A stretch of DNA of 64,000 nucleotides, from assembly GCF_003611465.1 (NCBI RefSeq), contig NZ_RAXV01000001.1, positions 124,001-188,000 of the forward strand, given 5' to 3'. Position 1 is the first letter of the stretch. Every line of letters begins with the position of its first letter. Shown piece after piece: positions 26,295 to 35,616 of the stretch. The translations under genes and the position numbers were made by a program. The notes beneath the pieces are model-generated. The model was not told the origin of the DNA and made no database searches. It worked only from the letters and a program-made list of their open reading frames with translations. This stretch comes from Acinetobacter tianfuensis. Its GTDB lineage: Bacteria > Pseudomonadota > Gammaproteobacteria > Pseudomonadales > Moraxellaceae.

Positions 26295-27037
26295 TATTTA
26301 TCTCCTGCGATTAAACCCGGAACACGGAAGCGCTTTTCAAGGAAGTTCATAAAAGCGATCAGGCAGATATTGATTAAAATAAAAGCCAGTGTGACGTAAG
26401 TATAAATTTCAATGGTATTTTGCGTGTACTCACTGATGGTTTTCATTTGCGAGATAATTTCTGCAACACCGACCAATGAGGCAACAGAAGTATTTTTGAC
26501 ACAGTTGGTCAGCTCAGAACTGAGCGGCGGCAAAATGGTACGGAATGACTGCGGCAAAATGACATAACGGTACAGCTGTGTGATAGAAAAACCCATGGCA
26601 TAGCCTGCATTGATCTGTCCTGCAGGAACAGCTTCAATACCTGTACGCACCTGCTCGCAAACACGGGCAGCAGTAAACAGTCCTAGCCCAATACTTGCTG
26701 AAATTAATGCTGTCGTATTTGCGCCTAAGTCATTCATCCACCAGCTTTTAATTGCAGCAGGCAGGAAGTTGGGCACGACATAGAACCAAATAAAAAGTTG
26801 GATCAGTAAAGGGATATTTCGAAAAATGGTCACGTATGCAGTGGCAATGCCGCGTGCTGCAGGGCTTGGCAGAGTACGCATAATGCCTAAAATACTGCCC
26901 AGCACCATTGCGATGCTCCATGCAATAATTGCAATCACAAACAGCCAGCCCAAACCTGTAATCACCCAATTTAAATAGGTCGTATCACCAATACCTGTGG
27001 ACTGAAAGAGTACACCCCAATTCCAGCTATAATTCAT
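26294..27037 (-). CDS. gltJ: Glutamate/aspartate ABC permease GltJ
   Basis: 247 residues, partner permease with the EAA loop CEQVRTGIEAVPAGQINAGY. The opening NYSWNWGVLFQ and the fold FRNIPLLIQLFIWFYVVPNFLP match GltJ. AAGGAG is placed just before the ATG. A hairpin separates this gene from gltI. Confidence 0.9.
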   Translation of the reverse strand: MNYSWNWGVLFQSTGIGDTTYLNWVITGLGWLFVIAIIAWSIAMVLGSILGIMRTLPSPAARGIATAYVTIFRNIPLLIQLFIWFYVVPNFLPAAIKSWWMNDLGANTTALISASIGLGLFTAARVCEQVRTGIEAVPAGQINAGYAMGFSITQLYRYVILPQSFRTILPPLSSELTNCVKNTSVASLVGVAEIISQMKTISEYTQNTIEIYTYVTLAFILINICLIAFMNFLEKRFRVPGLIAGDK

Positions 27038-27048
27038 AATGACTCCTT

Positions 27049-27076
27049 AAAAGTGCCAGCCCTATAAGACTGGCAC
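27049..27076 (-). terminator. Intercistronic hairpin between gltI and gltJ
   Basis: GTGCCAG-N10-CTGGCAC followed by TTTT on the minus strand, inside the operon. It probably ends part of the transcripts or protects the gltI message, giving more binding protein than permease. Confidence 0.75.
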
Positions 27077-27102
27077 AGAGGCAAGTTCAGGGTGTTTAGG
27101 GT

Positions 27103-28050
27103 TTATGCATCGCGGTCATGCGGGTTGCTGATCAGCTGTTTCAGCTGGTCAGACATTTCAAAGTTCAAGTTAATATTTTTAGGCGGAATAGGCGCTTTAA
27201 ACCATTTGTCATAAATGGCATTGATGTCACCAGAGCTGTAAGTTGTTTTAATGGCATTGTCGACCACTTGTTTAAAGCCAGTGTCGCCTTTGCGCATCAT
27301 GCAGCCATAGATCTCATGAATAGGCGCTGTCCCAACAATTTCCCATTTGTTTTGATCATTGGCTTTTGATTTTTCTCCAGCAAGCAGAATGTCATCCATC
27401 ATAAATGCAGCGGCACGGCCGTTCTGCAGCATCAGGAATGATTCGGCATGGTCTTTTGCAGAAATAATTTCACCAATACCCAGCTCTTTTTCATGCTGGC
27501 GGATATAGCGTTCAGAGGTCGTACCGGCAGTGGTTACCAGCTTTTTGCCTTTAAGGTCGGCAAAATCTTTAATGCCAGAGTCTTTTGCGGTTAATAAGCG
27601 TGAACCAACCTCAAAGAAACCGACAGAGAAGTCCACTTGCTGCTGACGTTCTTTATTGTTGGTTGTCGAACCGCATTCCAAGTCTACTGTGCCGTTGGAC
27701 ACGAGCGGAATACGGTTTTGACTGGTGACTAAGTTATAACGGACTTTTAAATCCGGCATATTCAGCTCTTTTTTCAATGCTTCAACCACTTTCATTTGCA
27801 AGTCATGCGCATAGCCAACAGGCTGATTGGGATTGTCTGCAATATATGAAAATGGAATAGAAGAATCGCGGTAGCCAAGTACGACTGTGCCTGACTTTTT
27901 AATTTTATCTAAAGTGCCCGAGCTAGAAGCAGATGTATCGCTGCTGGCGCTTTGTTCAGCAGATGGCGCTTTGTTGCCGCCGCAGGCAGTTAGGCCAAGC
28001 ATGATTGAACTTGCGCAGAAGAGTGCTGTCAGCGTACGTTTTTGTGTCAT
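27103..28050 (-). CDS. gltI: Glutamate/aspartate-binding lipoprotein GltI
   Basis: 315 residues. The signal peptide ends in the lipobox LGLTAC, so the mature protein is lipid anchored, followed by a Ser/Ala-rich linker of about 20 residues. The periplasmic binding fold starts at KIKKSGTVVLGYRDSSIPFS, then GTVDLECGSTTNNKERQQQV and LVTTAGTTSERYIR. It binds glutamate/aspartate and delivers them to GltJK. AAGGAG precedes the ATG by nine bases. It is the first gene of gltIJKL. Confidence 0.92.
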   Translation of the reverse strand: MTQKRTLTALFCASSIMLGLTACGGNKAPSAEQSASSDTSASSSGTLDKIKKSGTVVLGYRDSSIPFSYIADNPNQPVGYAHDLQMKVVEALKKELNMPDLKVRYNLVTSQNRIPLVSNGTVDLECGSTTNNKERQQQVDFSVGFFEVGSRLLTAKDSGIKDFADLKGKKLVTTAGTTSERYIRQHEKELGIGEIISAKDHAESFLMLQNGRAAAFMMDDILLAGEKSKANDQNKWEIVGTAPIHEIYGCMMRKGDTGFKQVVDNAIKTTYSSGDINAIYDKWFKAPIPPKNINLNFEMSDQLKQLISNPHDRDA

Positions 28051-28633
28051 GTGTAAAACTCCTTTTTATATGATGTATTGTTTGCTGCAGTTTTGATAAA
28101 GCTATCTAAATCCGTTTTTTTGTAAATGCTGCTGTTTTCTTATGTATGTAAAACATACTGTAAATCATCTTAAGCGAGATTTGAGCATCAGCTCAAGCAG
28201 AATTGTTTACGGAATTGTTAACAGTAACTCTTTAGGATTTAAGATATTTTTGAAAAAAAATGTGAGCGGGGAGCAGAGCAATAAATATGCCAATTAGAAA
28301 AAACGTAAATTTGGGAATACAATTTATAATGTTCTGGAATATCAGTCTGCAGCGGTTTATAACAGCGAAAAAATAGTGAAAATATGAATAAAATAGATGA
28401 GAAATAATGATTTATTTTTAAATTTTTAGCGCTGCAGTATTGGCTGTACATGCATGCAGCAGGGGAATTTATCTAGACCAAAGTATTAGGATTTAGTCTT
28501 TTCCTCATGAATTATTTATAAGGTCAGAAAGGATGTAAAGCAGATAAGTGAAAGAGCGCAAGCACGTTAATTTTTCGATTTCTGCTATATTGTTAAACTA
28601 AAATCAATTACTTGAGTGCAGGAGCTGCTCAGA
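28051..28633. other. Divergent region between gltI and the membrane GGDEF gene
   Basis: About 580 bases of AT-rich DNA. It must carry the promoter of gltI (left) and of the GGDEF gene (right). I see no clear operator, hairpin or open frame with a ribosome site. Confidence 0.45.
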
Positions 28634-30307
28634 ATGCTGAACATTGATAGTTTCCGCAACCGCTTACTTATTTTATTTGCGGGCTTGGCGTTTATTCTGG
28701 GCTTATGCATCACACTCTATATCGGCTATAAGGCTTCTGCACAAATGACTGCAGCCAGCGCTCAAACATTGAATTTAGTGGCGAAAGGCATCAGTACGAC
28801 ATTGGCAAATTCGCTGACTGAACGTGAACGGGAAATGCTGCTGCTGAGTGAGTCGCCATTTTTTATGGAAACTGATTTTAAAGATGAGCAAATACAGTTA
28901 AAGCTGGATCAGGTGAAGCAGTCCTATAAATATTATGCATGGCTAGGCATTGCCAATCCTCAGGGAGAGGTCACTGTGGCCGCAGACGGCATGCTCCAGG
29001 GCGCAGATGTTTCTTCACGGCCGTGGTTTAAGGAAGGCTTAAAGCGGGTTTATTTGGGCGATGTGCATGAAGCTGTGCTGCTGGCGAAAAAACTTAAAGC
29101 GATTAACCCGAATGAACCTATGCGCTTTATTGATTTTGCAACGCCAATTTATGACGCGAAAAGTAAACAATTGCGAGGCGTTTTAGCTGCTCATGCAGAC
29201 TGGAGCTGGGCAAGTCAAGTCATGCAAAGCGCATTGCCGGAAGATGCAGCTGAAAAAGGCATAGAAGTCTTTATTGCAAACAGCAAAAGCGAAATTTTAT
29301 ATCCATATAAAAGTATTGGTCAGGTCACATTGCCTGAAAATAAAACCGCATCAAAAACCTATTTCATCGATGATTGGCATGAAGGCGTAGACTATTTAAC
29401 GACGGATGTTCCTGTTATATCTGATACGAAAATGAGTTTAGGCTGGCACGTGATTATCCGTCAGCCAGTATCTGCGGCTTTGGCCAATGTTCGCGCGACA
29501 CAGAAGCAAATCGCTCTGATTGGTTTTGTCGTGGCTTTATTTATGCTGATTATTACTTACCGTTTAGCAAACCGTTTTAGCCGTCCGATTGAAGAGCTTG
29601 CTCAGCGCGCTTATTCGGTGGAAAGAGGTCAAGATGATGTTCATTTTGAAGCAAAGACCAGTATCAGAGAGATTCAAGGACTGTCGCGGTCGTTGAACAG
29701 CATGACCACTACACTGCTGTCCCAGAAACATCAGCTGCAAGAAGCTAATACGACACTGGAGCAAAAAGTACAGGAGCGTACAGCAGCGCTTAAAGAAGCC
29801 AATTTAGAGCTGGAAAAATTAGCGCATTATGATGGGTTGACAGGTTTGCATAACCGCCGTGCATTCAATGATTATCAGGCTTATTTATTTGAACAGTTTC
29901 AGCGCCAGCAGCAGCCTTATGCAATCCTGCTTATGGATGTCGATTTTTTTAAAAAAGTGAATGACAGTTTTGGGCATGAAATGGGCGACCATGTGCTGCA
30001 AAGTGTTGCCAGCCTATTGGCAGCGGAAGTGCGTTCTACAGATTTTGTAGCGCGTTTTGGCGGTGAAGAATTTATTGTACTGCTGCCAGTGACAGCACTG
30101 GATGGCGCATTACTGCTGGCCGAAAAAATTCGCTGCCGTATCGAAAATGAAAAAATTATTGAGCATTATGCAATTACAGTGAGTATCGGTGTCAGCGCGG
30201 TATTGCCGGCGGATCAGACTGCAAATGAGGCTATCCGCCGTGCAGATCAAAATTTATATCGGGCGAAAGAGCAGGGCCGAAATAGGGTTGTGGCTTCCAA
30301 GGAATAA
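28634..30307 (+). CDS. Membrane diguanylate cyclase with Cache-type sensor, HAMP and GGDEF domains
   Basis: 557 residues from ATG 28634, which has AGGAG nine bases upstream; GTG 28616 would add six. Helix 1 (about 10-32) and helix 2 (about 293-313) flank a periplasmic dCache domain of about 260 residues with AWLGIANPQGEVTVAADG and SRPWFKEGLKR. HAMP, a coiled coil (LQEANTTLEQKVQERTAALK) and GGDEF follow. The active site is RFGGEEFIVLLP, and RSTD five residues before it is a complete RxxD inhibitory site. It should make cyclic di-GMP in answer to a periplasmic ligand, with product inhibition. Confidence 0.9.
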   Translation: MLNIDSFRNRLLILFAGLAFILGLCITLYIGYKASAQMTAASAQTLNLVAKGISTTLANSLTEREREMLLLSESPFFMETDFKDEQIQLKLDQVKQSYKYYAWLGIANPQGEVTVAADGMLQGADVSSRPWFKEGLKRVYLGDVHEAVLLAKKLKAINPNEPMRFIDFATPIYDAKSKQLRGVLAAHADWSWASQVMQSALPEDAAEKGIEVFIANSKSEILYPYKSIGQVTLPENKTASKTYFIDDWHEGVDYLTTDVPVISDTKMSLGWHVIIRQPVSAALANVRATQKQIALIGFVVALFMLIITYRLANRFSRPIEELAQRAYSVERGQDDVHFEAKTSIREIQGLSRSLNSMTTTLLSQKHQLQEANTTLEQKVQERTAALKEANLELEKLAHYDGLTGLHNRRAFNDYQAYLFEQFQRQQQPYAILLMDVDFFKKVNDSFGHEMGDHVLQSVASLLAAEVRSTDFVARFGGEEFIVLLPVTALDGALLLAEKIRCRIENEKIIEHYAITVSIGVSAVLPADQTANEAIRRADQNLYRAKEQGRNRVVASKE

Positions 30308-30356
30308 ATAAATCGAGGATTCTTTTTTTAAAGGTTTTTTATTGTCAATTTAGTCA

Positions 30357-30890
30357 TCATGCAGAATAGTGCTGTTCTGTCTTATGAATAATACAGGTTG
30401 TGAGCTGTTCAATACGCGCGGCATGTTGAGTGAGTTTCTTTTGTAAATCAGGCCATAGCTGCTGGGAATGTTTTTTTAAATAACTGGAAATAATTTCTTC
30501 GGAATGAAAAAGCTCAAATGCAAGCTGATTCAGCTGCTCGTCATAAATATTGCTATGGACAAAAATATGTAATTCTTTGGCAAAAACTGGAACCAGTTTT
30601 AAATAGTCTGATTCCAGACTTTGAATTGCATTCATTTCTTGCTGAGTTTGCTGTTGAAATTCATGTAAAAAATGGCAGGTGCTGTCACGCAGCCGGTACA
30701 AGGTTGGCAGTAAAGTAATCAAAAACTTTTGGCGCTGATTTTCTTCTGCCTGCAAGGCATTTAAGCGCTGTTTACGATCAAAATAAAGCGGAATGGCCAC
30801 AGCAACAAAAATTGCAATCACTGAGCCAACGGCTTGTACCCATGCTGCGAGCTCTTGATTAAAAATTAAATTGGCTTCTGTTAAAGGCAT
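30357..30890 (-). CDS. Hypothetical membrane-anchored protein
   Basis: 177 residues. One membrane helix near the N-terminus (about 14-36, AWVQAVGSVIAIFVAVAIPL) is followed by a basic stretch FDRKQRLN and a long, mainly helical Gln/Leu-rich region to the end. No motif is recognised. Similar small proteins with one helix and a cytoplasmic helical bundle are common unknowns in Acinetobacter. It faces the GGDEF gene tail to tail. Confidence 0.7.
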   Translation of the reverse strand: MPLTEANLIFNQELAAWVQAVGSVIAIFVAVAIPLYFDRKQRLNALQAEENQRQKFLITLLPTLYRLRDSTCHFLHEFQQQTQQEMNAIQSLESDYLKLVPVFAKELHIFVHSNIYDEQLNQLAFELFHSEEIISSYLKKHSQQLWPDLQKKLTQHAARIEQLTTCIIHKTEQHYSA

Positions 30891-31095
30891 ATTTTTACTC
30901 TATTTTTATCATGAGTTGAGTTCACTGTATAAGATGCAGTCTAGGCTGAATCGAACATTTAAGATAGGCTTACGAGCTGTGTCGCCCGTTTTTATGATTT
31001 AAGTTTGAAAAAGCTTTTCATGCTTAAATTAGAGAAAAGTACTTTATGTACGAAAAGTTGCTAAACTTTCAGAAATTTAATTTCTTATCGCCGCT

Positions 31096-32139
31096 ATGTC
31101 TTTTGATTTAAAAATAAGTTTACTCCCTGCATCGGCAAAGGATGGATTATCTGCGCAGCATAAAAAGTTAAATCAGTTGATTGAGTGTATTGAGCAGCAA
31201 AAACAAAATTTACAGCTTTGGAAAAATGCTCAAACAGATATTCAAAGTTATATTCAGTTTAAACTTATACCAATTTACGCGCAGTTATATCTCATTTGGT
31301 TTCAGCAGCTTGAACAGCTTTGGACGCATTTGCAGCAGCAAAGCTTTTCTAAAGCGGATATGCAGTCAATAGATTATAAGCTGTATAAACTTGCGCAAAC
31401 TTTAAAGAAGTCTAAAAATTTAAATCAGCCGCAGCAGGTTTTAGTCGGTGAAGTCACCGCTTTTTATCTGCAGCATTATGCTCATCAGCGTAAAAAAGCA
31501 AAGTCTGCTGCATTCAGTCAGCCGCAAGCAGCGGATGATTTAACTCAGGAACGGATAGAACCAGAAGATAAAACTCAAACTGAATATGAGGAATGGGACA
31601 GCGAACAATTTCAAGCACAAAAAGCTGCGCATCAACGTAAACGGTTACAGCAAAAGCGTGAACAAGCGCAGAAGCAAGCAGAGCAGTCGCTGAAAACGGT
31701 ATATTTAAAAATTACAGCAGCGATTCACCCAGACCGTGAACTTGATGAAACTAAAAAAGCAGAGAAAAATGAGCTGCTGCAAGTTGTGAATCAAGCTTAT
31801 CAGCAGCAGGATTTATTTTATTTACTGAAATTGCAGTTACAGCTGGACACCAATAAAGGTAAAACTCCTAAAGCATTAACAGATGAGCATATCAAGTTTT
31901 ATAAAATGGCGCTTGAATCTCAAAGCCAAAATTTAGCCAGCCAGATAAACGATATTACCGATACTTTACATTGGAGTGAAAACCCCAAACCTAAAAATAT
32001 GCAGGTGAAAGATGTATATCAGGTTATTGATACAGAAGCGGCAGCGTTAAAAGAACAGCTGAAATGGGAGCAAGAACGCTTTAATTATATGAGGAAAGTG
32101 AGCGGGCTTGAGATGCTGCTGGAGCGCGGGATTTTATAA
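31096..32139 (+). CDS. J-domain-like protein of unknown function
   Basis: 347 residues, soluble, rich in Gln, Lys and Glu. Around residues 197-245 it has a J-domain-like segment: LKTVYLKITAAIHPDRELD with the HPD tripeptide at 211-213, then a Lys-rich helix and VVNQAYQQQDLFYLLKLQ. The J domain is central, not N-terminal as in DnaJ, and is preceded by a long helical region and a charged linker (about 145-190). It would stimulate a DnaK-type Hsp70 for a specific client. No Gly/Phe or zinc-finger region is present. The function of the flanking helices is unknown. Confidence 0.75.
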   Translation: MSFDLKISLLPASAKDGLSAQHKKLNQLIECIEQQKQNLQLWKNAQTDIQSYIQFKLIPIYAQLYLIWFQQLEQLWTHLQQQSFSKADMQSIDYKLYKLAQTLKKSKNLNQPQQVLVGEVTAFYLQHYAHQRKKAKSAAFSQPQAADDLTQERIEPEDKTQTEYEEWDSEQFQAQKAAHQRKRLQQKREQAQKQAEQSLKTVYLKITAAIHPDRELDETKKAEKNELLQVVNQAYQQQDLFYLLKLQLQLDTNKGKTPKALTDEHIKFYKMALESQSQNLASQINDITDTLHWSENPKPKNMQVKDVYQVIDTEAAALKEQLKWEQERFNYMRKVSGLEMLLERGIL

Positions 32140-32225
32140 GCGCAGCGCTGTGCTGCAGGCTGACACGCAAGTTTTTTTGATGTGTTGAGCGCTAAATAAT
32201 GCAGTGCTGAGATATTTGAACTCAA

Positions 32226-32257
32226 CAAAAAATCCCTGCAAATGCGGGGATGTTTTG
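32226..32257 (-). terminator. Terminator after the NlpE-like gene
   Basis: ATCCCTGC/GCGGGGAT stem with a six-base T run on the minus strand, 24 bases past the stop. Confidence 0.75.
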
Positions 32258-32280
32258 TATTGAATGAAGAGCTTAAGCTA

Positions 32281-32757
32281 TTAGTCAATAGACTTGGACA
32301 GCTTGTAATTTAAAGTGGTTTCAATTGCTTGGCCTGTTTCTTTATCACGAGCTTCTGCAAAGTTTTCACCAATAAAGAATTTACGTTTTTCAGCATTTTG
32401 ATCGAGTGTAATCACAGAGGAGTTATGGGTATCAAAACTGAATGAGCCAGTTGTTTTAAACTTGTTTTCAGAGCCTTTCCCTAAATATTTTTCTGATAAT
32501 TCATAGCTATAGTCAGGTTTTAACTTTAATTCAACTTCAATGCCTTCGCAGTCAGCGCAAGGGAAAATACCTTCATATTCACCTGCCCAATCTAAAGAAG
32601 ATTCTGCTGTATCGCCAGTGGGCTGTGCTGTTTCTTGAGCCGATGAGGCTGGCGCGGCTGATACAGGAGAATTTTCAGTTTCAGGTGCTGGATTATTTTT
32701 ACTGCAGGCGCTTAAGGCTAAAACAGACATCGCTGTGAGAACGATTATTTTTTTCAT
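32281..32757 (-). CDS. NlpE-like copper-resistance lipoprotein
   Basis: 158 residues. Lipoprotein signal with LALSAC, then a Pro/Ala/Ser/Glu-rich linker to about residue 54, then the NlpE N-terminal beta-barrel beginning WAGEYEGIFPCADCEGIEVE with the conserved CxxC. NlpE senses envelope or copper stress and surface contact in enterobacteria. The C-terminal OB domain of E. coli NlpE is missing here. No Cpx system is visible in the window. Confidence 0.85.
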   Translation of the reverse strand: MKKIIVLTAMSVLALSACSKNNPAPETENSPVSAAPASSAQETAQPTGDTAESSLDWAGEYEGIFPCADCEGIEVELKLKPDYSYELSEKYLGKGSENKFKTTGSFSFDTHNSSVITLDQNAEKRKFFIGENFAEARDKETGQAIETTLNYKLSKSID

Positions 32758-32967
32758 ATGGTGTACCGCTGTAAGAATTTAGCTTAAAAATAATAGATCA
32801 ATTTCAGAACATATATGGTGATCTTGAAGCTCAAGGGCATAAATGAAAAATAATCAGAGAGGTTTAACGGTTGTCTTTTAATTGGTGTTTTATTAATCAA
32901 GTTCGGCTTTCTAATTTTGGCAACATCAGTACAATCAATGCCTCACAAAATGGGTTGAGCGTTTAAC

Positions 32968-33549
32968 GTGTTTGAAAAATTAGCAGAAAGCAGTTTGCAT
33001 GCAATGGGTTGGGAAATTGATAATCATTGGCCATTAGATTTAGATCAATGCGTGATGATTGCAGCGCCTCATACCAGTAACTGGGATGCACTGTATGCGC
33101 GTTTAGCGTTAAAAGCTTTAGGTGTAAATGTCCGAATTACAATTAAAGACAGTTATATGAAACTTCCTTTTGGCCCATTTGTCCGTGCAATGGGGGGAAT
33201 TGGAATTGACCGCAGACCCAAACAGGCAAGCGAAGAGCGTTTAAGCATGGTTCAAGTCATGTCAGATTTATTTAAGACGCATGATAAACTGGTTATGCTG
33301 GTTACGCCTGAAGGTACGCGCGCCAAACAGGAAAAATGGAAAACTGGGTTCTACCACGTTGCTGTTACAGCAGGTGTGCCTATTGCATTGGCATATATGG
33401 ATTATGCGAAGAAAAAAACGGGTGTAGGAAAAATTGTATATCCTACAGGGGACTATGAAAAAGATATGGCTGAAATTATGGCCTTTTATGCAAGTATCAG
33501 TGCAAAATTTCCTGAACAGTTCAGTGTAGATTTACGCTATAACGGTTAA
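32968..33549 (+). CDS. PlsC-like acyltransferase family protein (paralogue)
   Basis: 193 residues from a GTG start. APHTSNWDALYARLALKALG carries HX4D, and VTPEGTRAKQEKWKTGFYHV carries the EGTR motif. It is clearly related to the protein at 15193-15819 in length, motifs and spacing. It is monocistronic with its own terminator. The lipid acceptor is unknown. Confidence 0.82.
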   Translation: MFEKLAESSLHAMGWEIDNHWPLDLDQCVMIAAPHTSNWDALYARLALKALGVNVRITIKDSYMKLPFGPFVRAMGGIGIDRRPKQASEERLSMVQVMSDLFKTHDKLVMLVTPEGTRAKQEKWKTGFYHVAVTAGVPIALAYMDYAKKKTGVGKIVYPTGDYEKDMAEIMAFYASISAKFPEQFSVDLRYNG

Positions 33550-33550
33550 G

Positions 33551-33583
33551 TTTAAAAAACAGGATTCTCATCCTGTTTTTTTT
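33551..33583 (+). terminator. Rho-independent terminator
   Basis: AAAAAACAGGA-TTCTCA-TCCTGTTTTTTTT directly behind the acyltransferase stop. Confidence 0.92.
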
Positions 33584-33616
33584 GGGGCTTAAACTAAGGT
33601 TGAGATAAGGCTGTAT

Positions 33617-33949
33617 TTATTCGGCAGTTTCTGAGCGCGGAATGCCGCCCAGATTTTGGCAGGATGCTTTATAAATATTAAATTGCTGTTCTATGACTTG
33701 GTCTAGCGGAAGGTCAAATAAGGCATCGCCAGCTTTATAGCTTTCTATATAAGATAATGCTTTTTGTTTACTTGAGCTTAATTTTTGTTCATGAAAGCTG
33801 GTGATTGAACTATGAGACATTTGAGAACTTTCAATATTGGCGCATTTAAACTGAGCTAAAAGCTTTTCTGCTTTGCGTATTTCACCAGAACTGCCAAATA
33901 TGCAGCCGCTCAAAAGGGCGGTTAGGCTTAAAATCGCAAGGTTTCTCAT
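33617..33949 (-). CDS. Small lipoprotein of unknown function
   Basis: 110 residues from ATG 33949 (GTG 33964 would add five). The signal peptide has the lipobox LLSGC. The mature part of about 90 residues is helical with a Ser/His/Lys-rich middle and two further cysteines (KCANIE, ASCQNLGG) that could pair. No family is recognised. Neither start has a strong ribosome site. Confidence 0.7.
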   Translation of the reverse strand: MRNLAILSLTALLSGCIFGSSGEIRKAEKLLAQFKCANIESSQMSHSSITSFHEQKLSSSKQKALSYIESYKAGDALFDLPLDQVIEQQFNIYKASCQNLGGIPRSETAE

Positions 33950-34130
33950 CAGGTAGGACTGCACAATATTGGGGGGAGTGATATTGTATAAATAAAAATG
34001 TGAATATTCACAGTATGTTTACCAAATGTAAAATAAAACCTTCTCATTGCTTTGGATATGACGGAATAAGCATTTATTAGTAATATTGTAGTGCACATAA
34101 TGGCAGAAACGCATGATGATCAGCTGAGCG

Positions 34131-34865
34131 CTACAGCAGGGCTGTTGCTAAGATCAAACAGCCTGATATAAATAATAGGCTTAAAACACCATGTTTAAAT
34201 TGGCGCTCTGAAATTTTATAAAACAGCTTTGCTCCCAGTATCGCAGGCAGGCTGACGGACAGCAGCAATACGCCCATATAGGGCAAATGCACTGTTTTTA
34301 TTGTAGATTGAGCAAAATAAGCCATGAGGGTAAAAAGCTGAATGGCAAAATTAAAATGCCGTAAAATATAGCGCTGTTCAGATTTGCTAAGGTTTTTTAG
34401 CATCACCCATGCCGAAGGTAAAGCGCCGCAAAATCCGCCTAAGCCGCCCAAAATCCCGCCTAAAAATCCAATCGTGCTGTCAGCCCATTTTCCAGACTGT
34501 TGAACACGCTGCAGCTGCGGGCTGAACAGCAGGACTGGGCACCATAATATGAGAAAAACTCCAAGTATGATTTTAAACGTATCGGGCTGAATCATTTGAA
34601 GCAAATATGTTCCGAGCGGTACACCAATCAGACCCGCAATAATATAAGGAAGAACAAGTTTTTTTGACAGCCGGTGTTTTTGTTCATTTGCTAAAGAAAT
34701 CATATGACTCCATACAGAGGCAAAGACCACCAGCGGCGCCGCCAATTGCGGGGGTAAGACCCATACCCAGAAGGACATTGCAATGAGTGCGAAAGCAAAA
34801 CCTGTCAGGCCTTGTACAAAACCTGCAGCCATCGCGCCAAGTATAAAAATGAGCCAAGTCGTCAT
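34131..34865 (-). CDS. TSUP-family permease (TauE/SafE)
   Basis: 244 residues, about eight membrane helices in two repeats. AGFVQGLTGFAFALIAM and GFLGGILGGLGGFCGALPSA are the two glycine-rich repeat motifs of TauE/SafE sulfite/sulfoacetate exporters. The substrate (sulfite, an organosulfonate or another anion) cannot be told. It is monocistronic. Confidence 0.82.
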   Translation of the reverse strand: MTTWLIFILGAMAAGFVQGLTGFAFALIAMSFWVWVLPPQLAAPLVVFASVWSHMISLANEQKHRLSKKLVLPYIIAGLIGVPLGTYLLQMIQPDTFKIILGVFLILWCPVLLFSPQLQRVQQSGKWADSTIGFLGGILGGLGGFCGALPSAWVMLKNLSKSEQRYILRHFNFAIQLFTLMAYFAQSTIKTVHLPYMGVLLLSVSLPAILGAKLFYKISERQFKHGVLSLLFISGCLILATALL

Positions 34866-34991
34866 ATGTCAGAAAAAAGCAGAGTTGCCGTATTTTAGAC
34901 AACTCATGTGAGCTGCGGGCACTTTCTTCTGCTGTATTTATTTTAAAGTACAGAGATAAGTCTTAAATATTGAATAACGGCTATGATTGGA

Positions 34992-35022
34992 AAAATAAAA
35001 GACACATGAGGTGCCTTTTATT
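34992..35022 (-). terminator. Terminator after mrdA-rsmD
   Basis: AATAAAAG-CAC...GTG-CTTTTATT stem with a T tract on the minus strand, 28 bases after the rsmD stop. Confidence 0.8.
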
Positions 35023-35049
35023 GAGTGATTGAGCAGCTGTGTAGAACTG

Positions 35050-35616
35050 TTATGCCGATTTTTTATATAAACCTGCACGGACAGTACCTGCTTTAGTTTC
35101 TTTAATCTGCTCCCATGATGCAGGCAAATTGAGCTGACTTAAATCGCGGTCTGCCTCTACATAAATCAGTCCTTGATCTTTAATCAGAGGATCAGCCGAT
35201 GCGGCTAAGTCTTGCCATAAATCTAAGCTGTAGGGCGGATCTAAAAAGACTAAATCAAATTGCTGTTTCAGCGTGGGCAATACTTGCTGTGCGGTAGAGG
35301 CTTTAAGCTGCGCTTGAGATTTGGTCACACGTAAAAGCTCTAAGTTCTGTGTCAAAAATTGTACTTGATTGCGGTCAGGTTCAATCATAACGACACTTTT
35401 TGCGCCGCGGGACAGCGCTTCAAATGACAGAGCGCCTGAACCTGTGCAAAGATCTAGAACATCGGCATTCTGTACATCCCACATCAGCCAGTTAAATAAA
35501 GTTTCTCTGACACGGTCTGGCGTTGGACGCAAACCGTCAATCGATGCAAATGGCAGCTGACGGCGTTTCCATTCTCCGCCAATAATACGCAGTTGATTTT
35601 TCATGGTTGCTCTCAT
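35050..35616 (-). CDS. rsmD: 16S rRNA (guanine966-N2)-methyltransferase RsmD
   Basis: 188 residues. LRIIGGEWKRRQLPF opens the family; DLCTGSGALSFEALSRGA binds S-adenosylmethionine and VFLDPPYSLDLW holds the catalytic DPPY. It methylates G966 of 16S rRNA in the small subunit. The ATG overlaps the mrdA stop (ATGA), so translation is coupled to mrdA; ATG 35604 is an alternative. Confidence 0.93.
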   Translation of the reverse strand: MRATMKNQLRIIGGEWKRRQLPFASIDGLRPTPDRVRETLFNWLMWDVQNADVLDLCTGSGALSFEALSRGAKSVVMIEPDRNQVQFLTQNLELLRVTKSQAQLKASTAQQVLPTLKQQFDLVFLDPPYSLDLWQDLAASADPLIKDQGLIYVEADRDLSQLNLPASWEQIKETKAGTVRAGLYKKSA

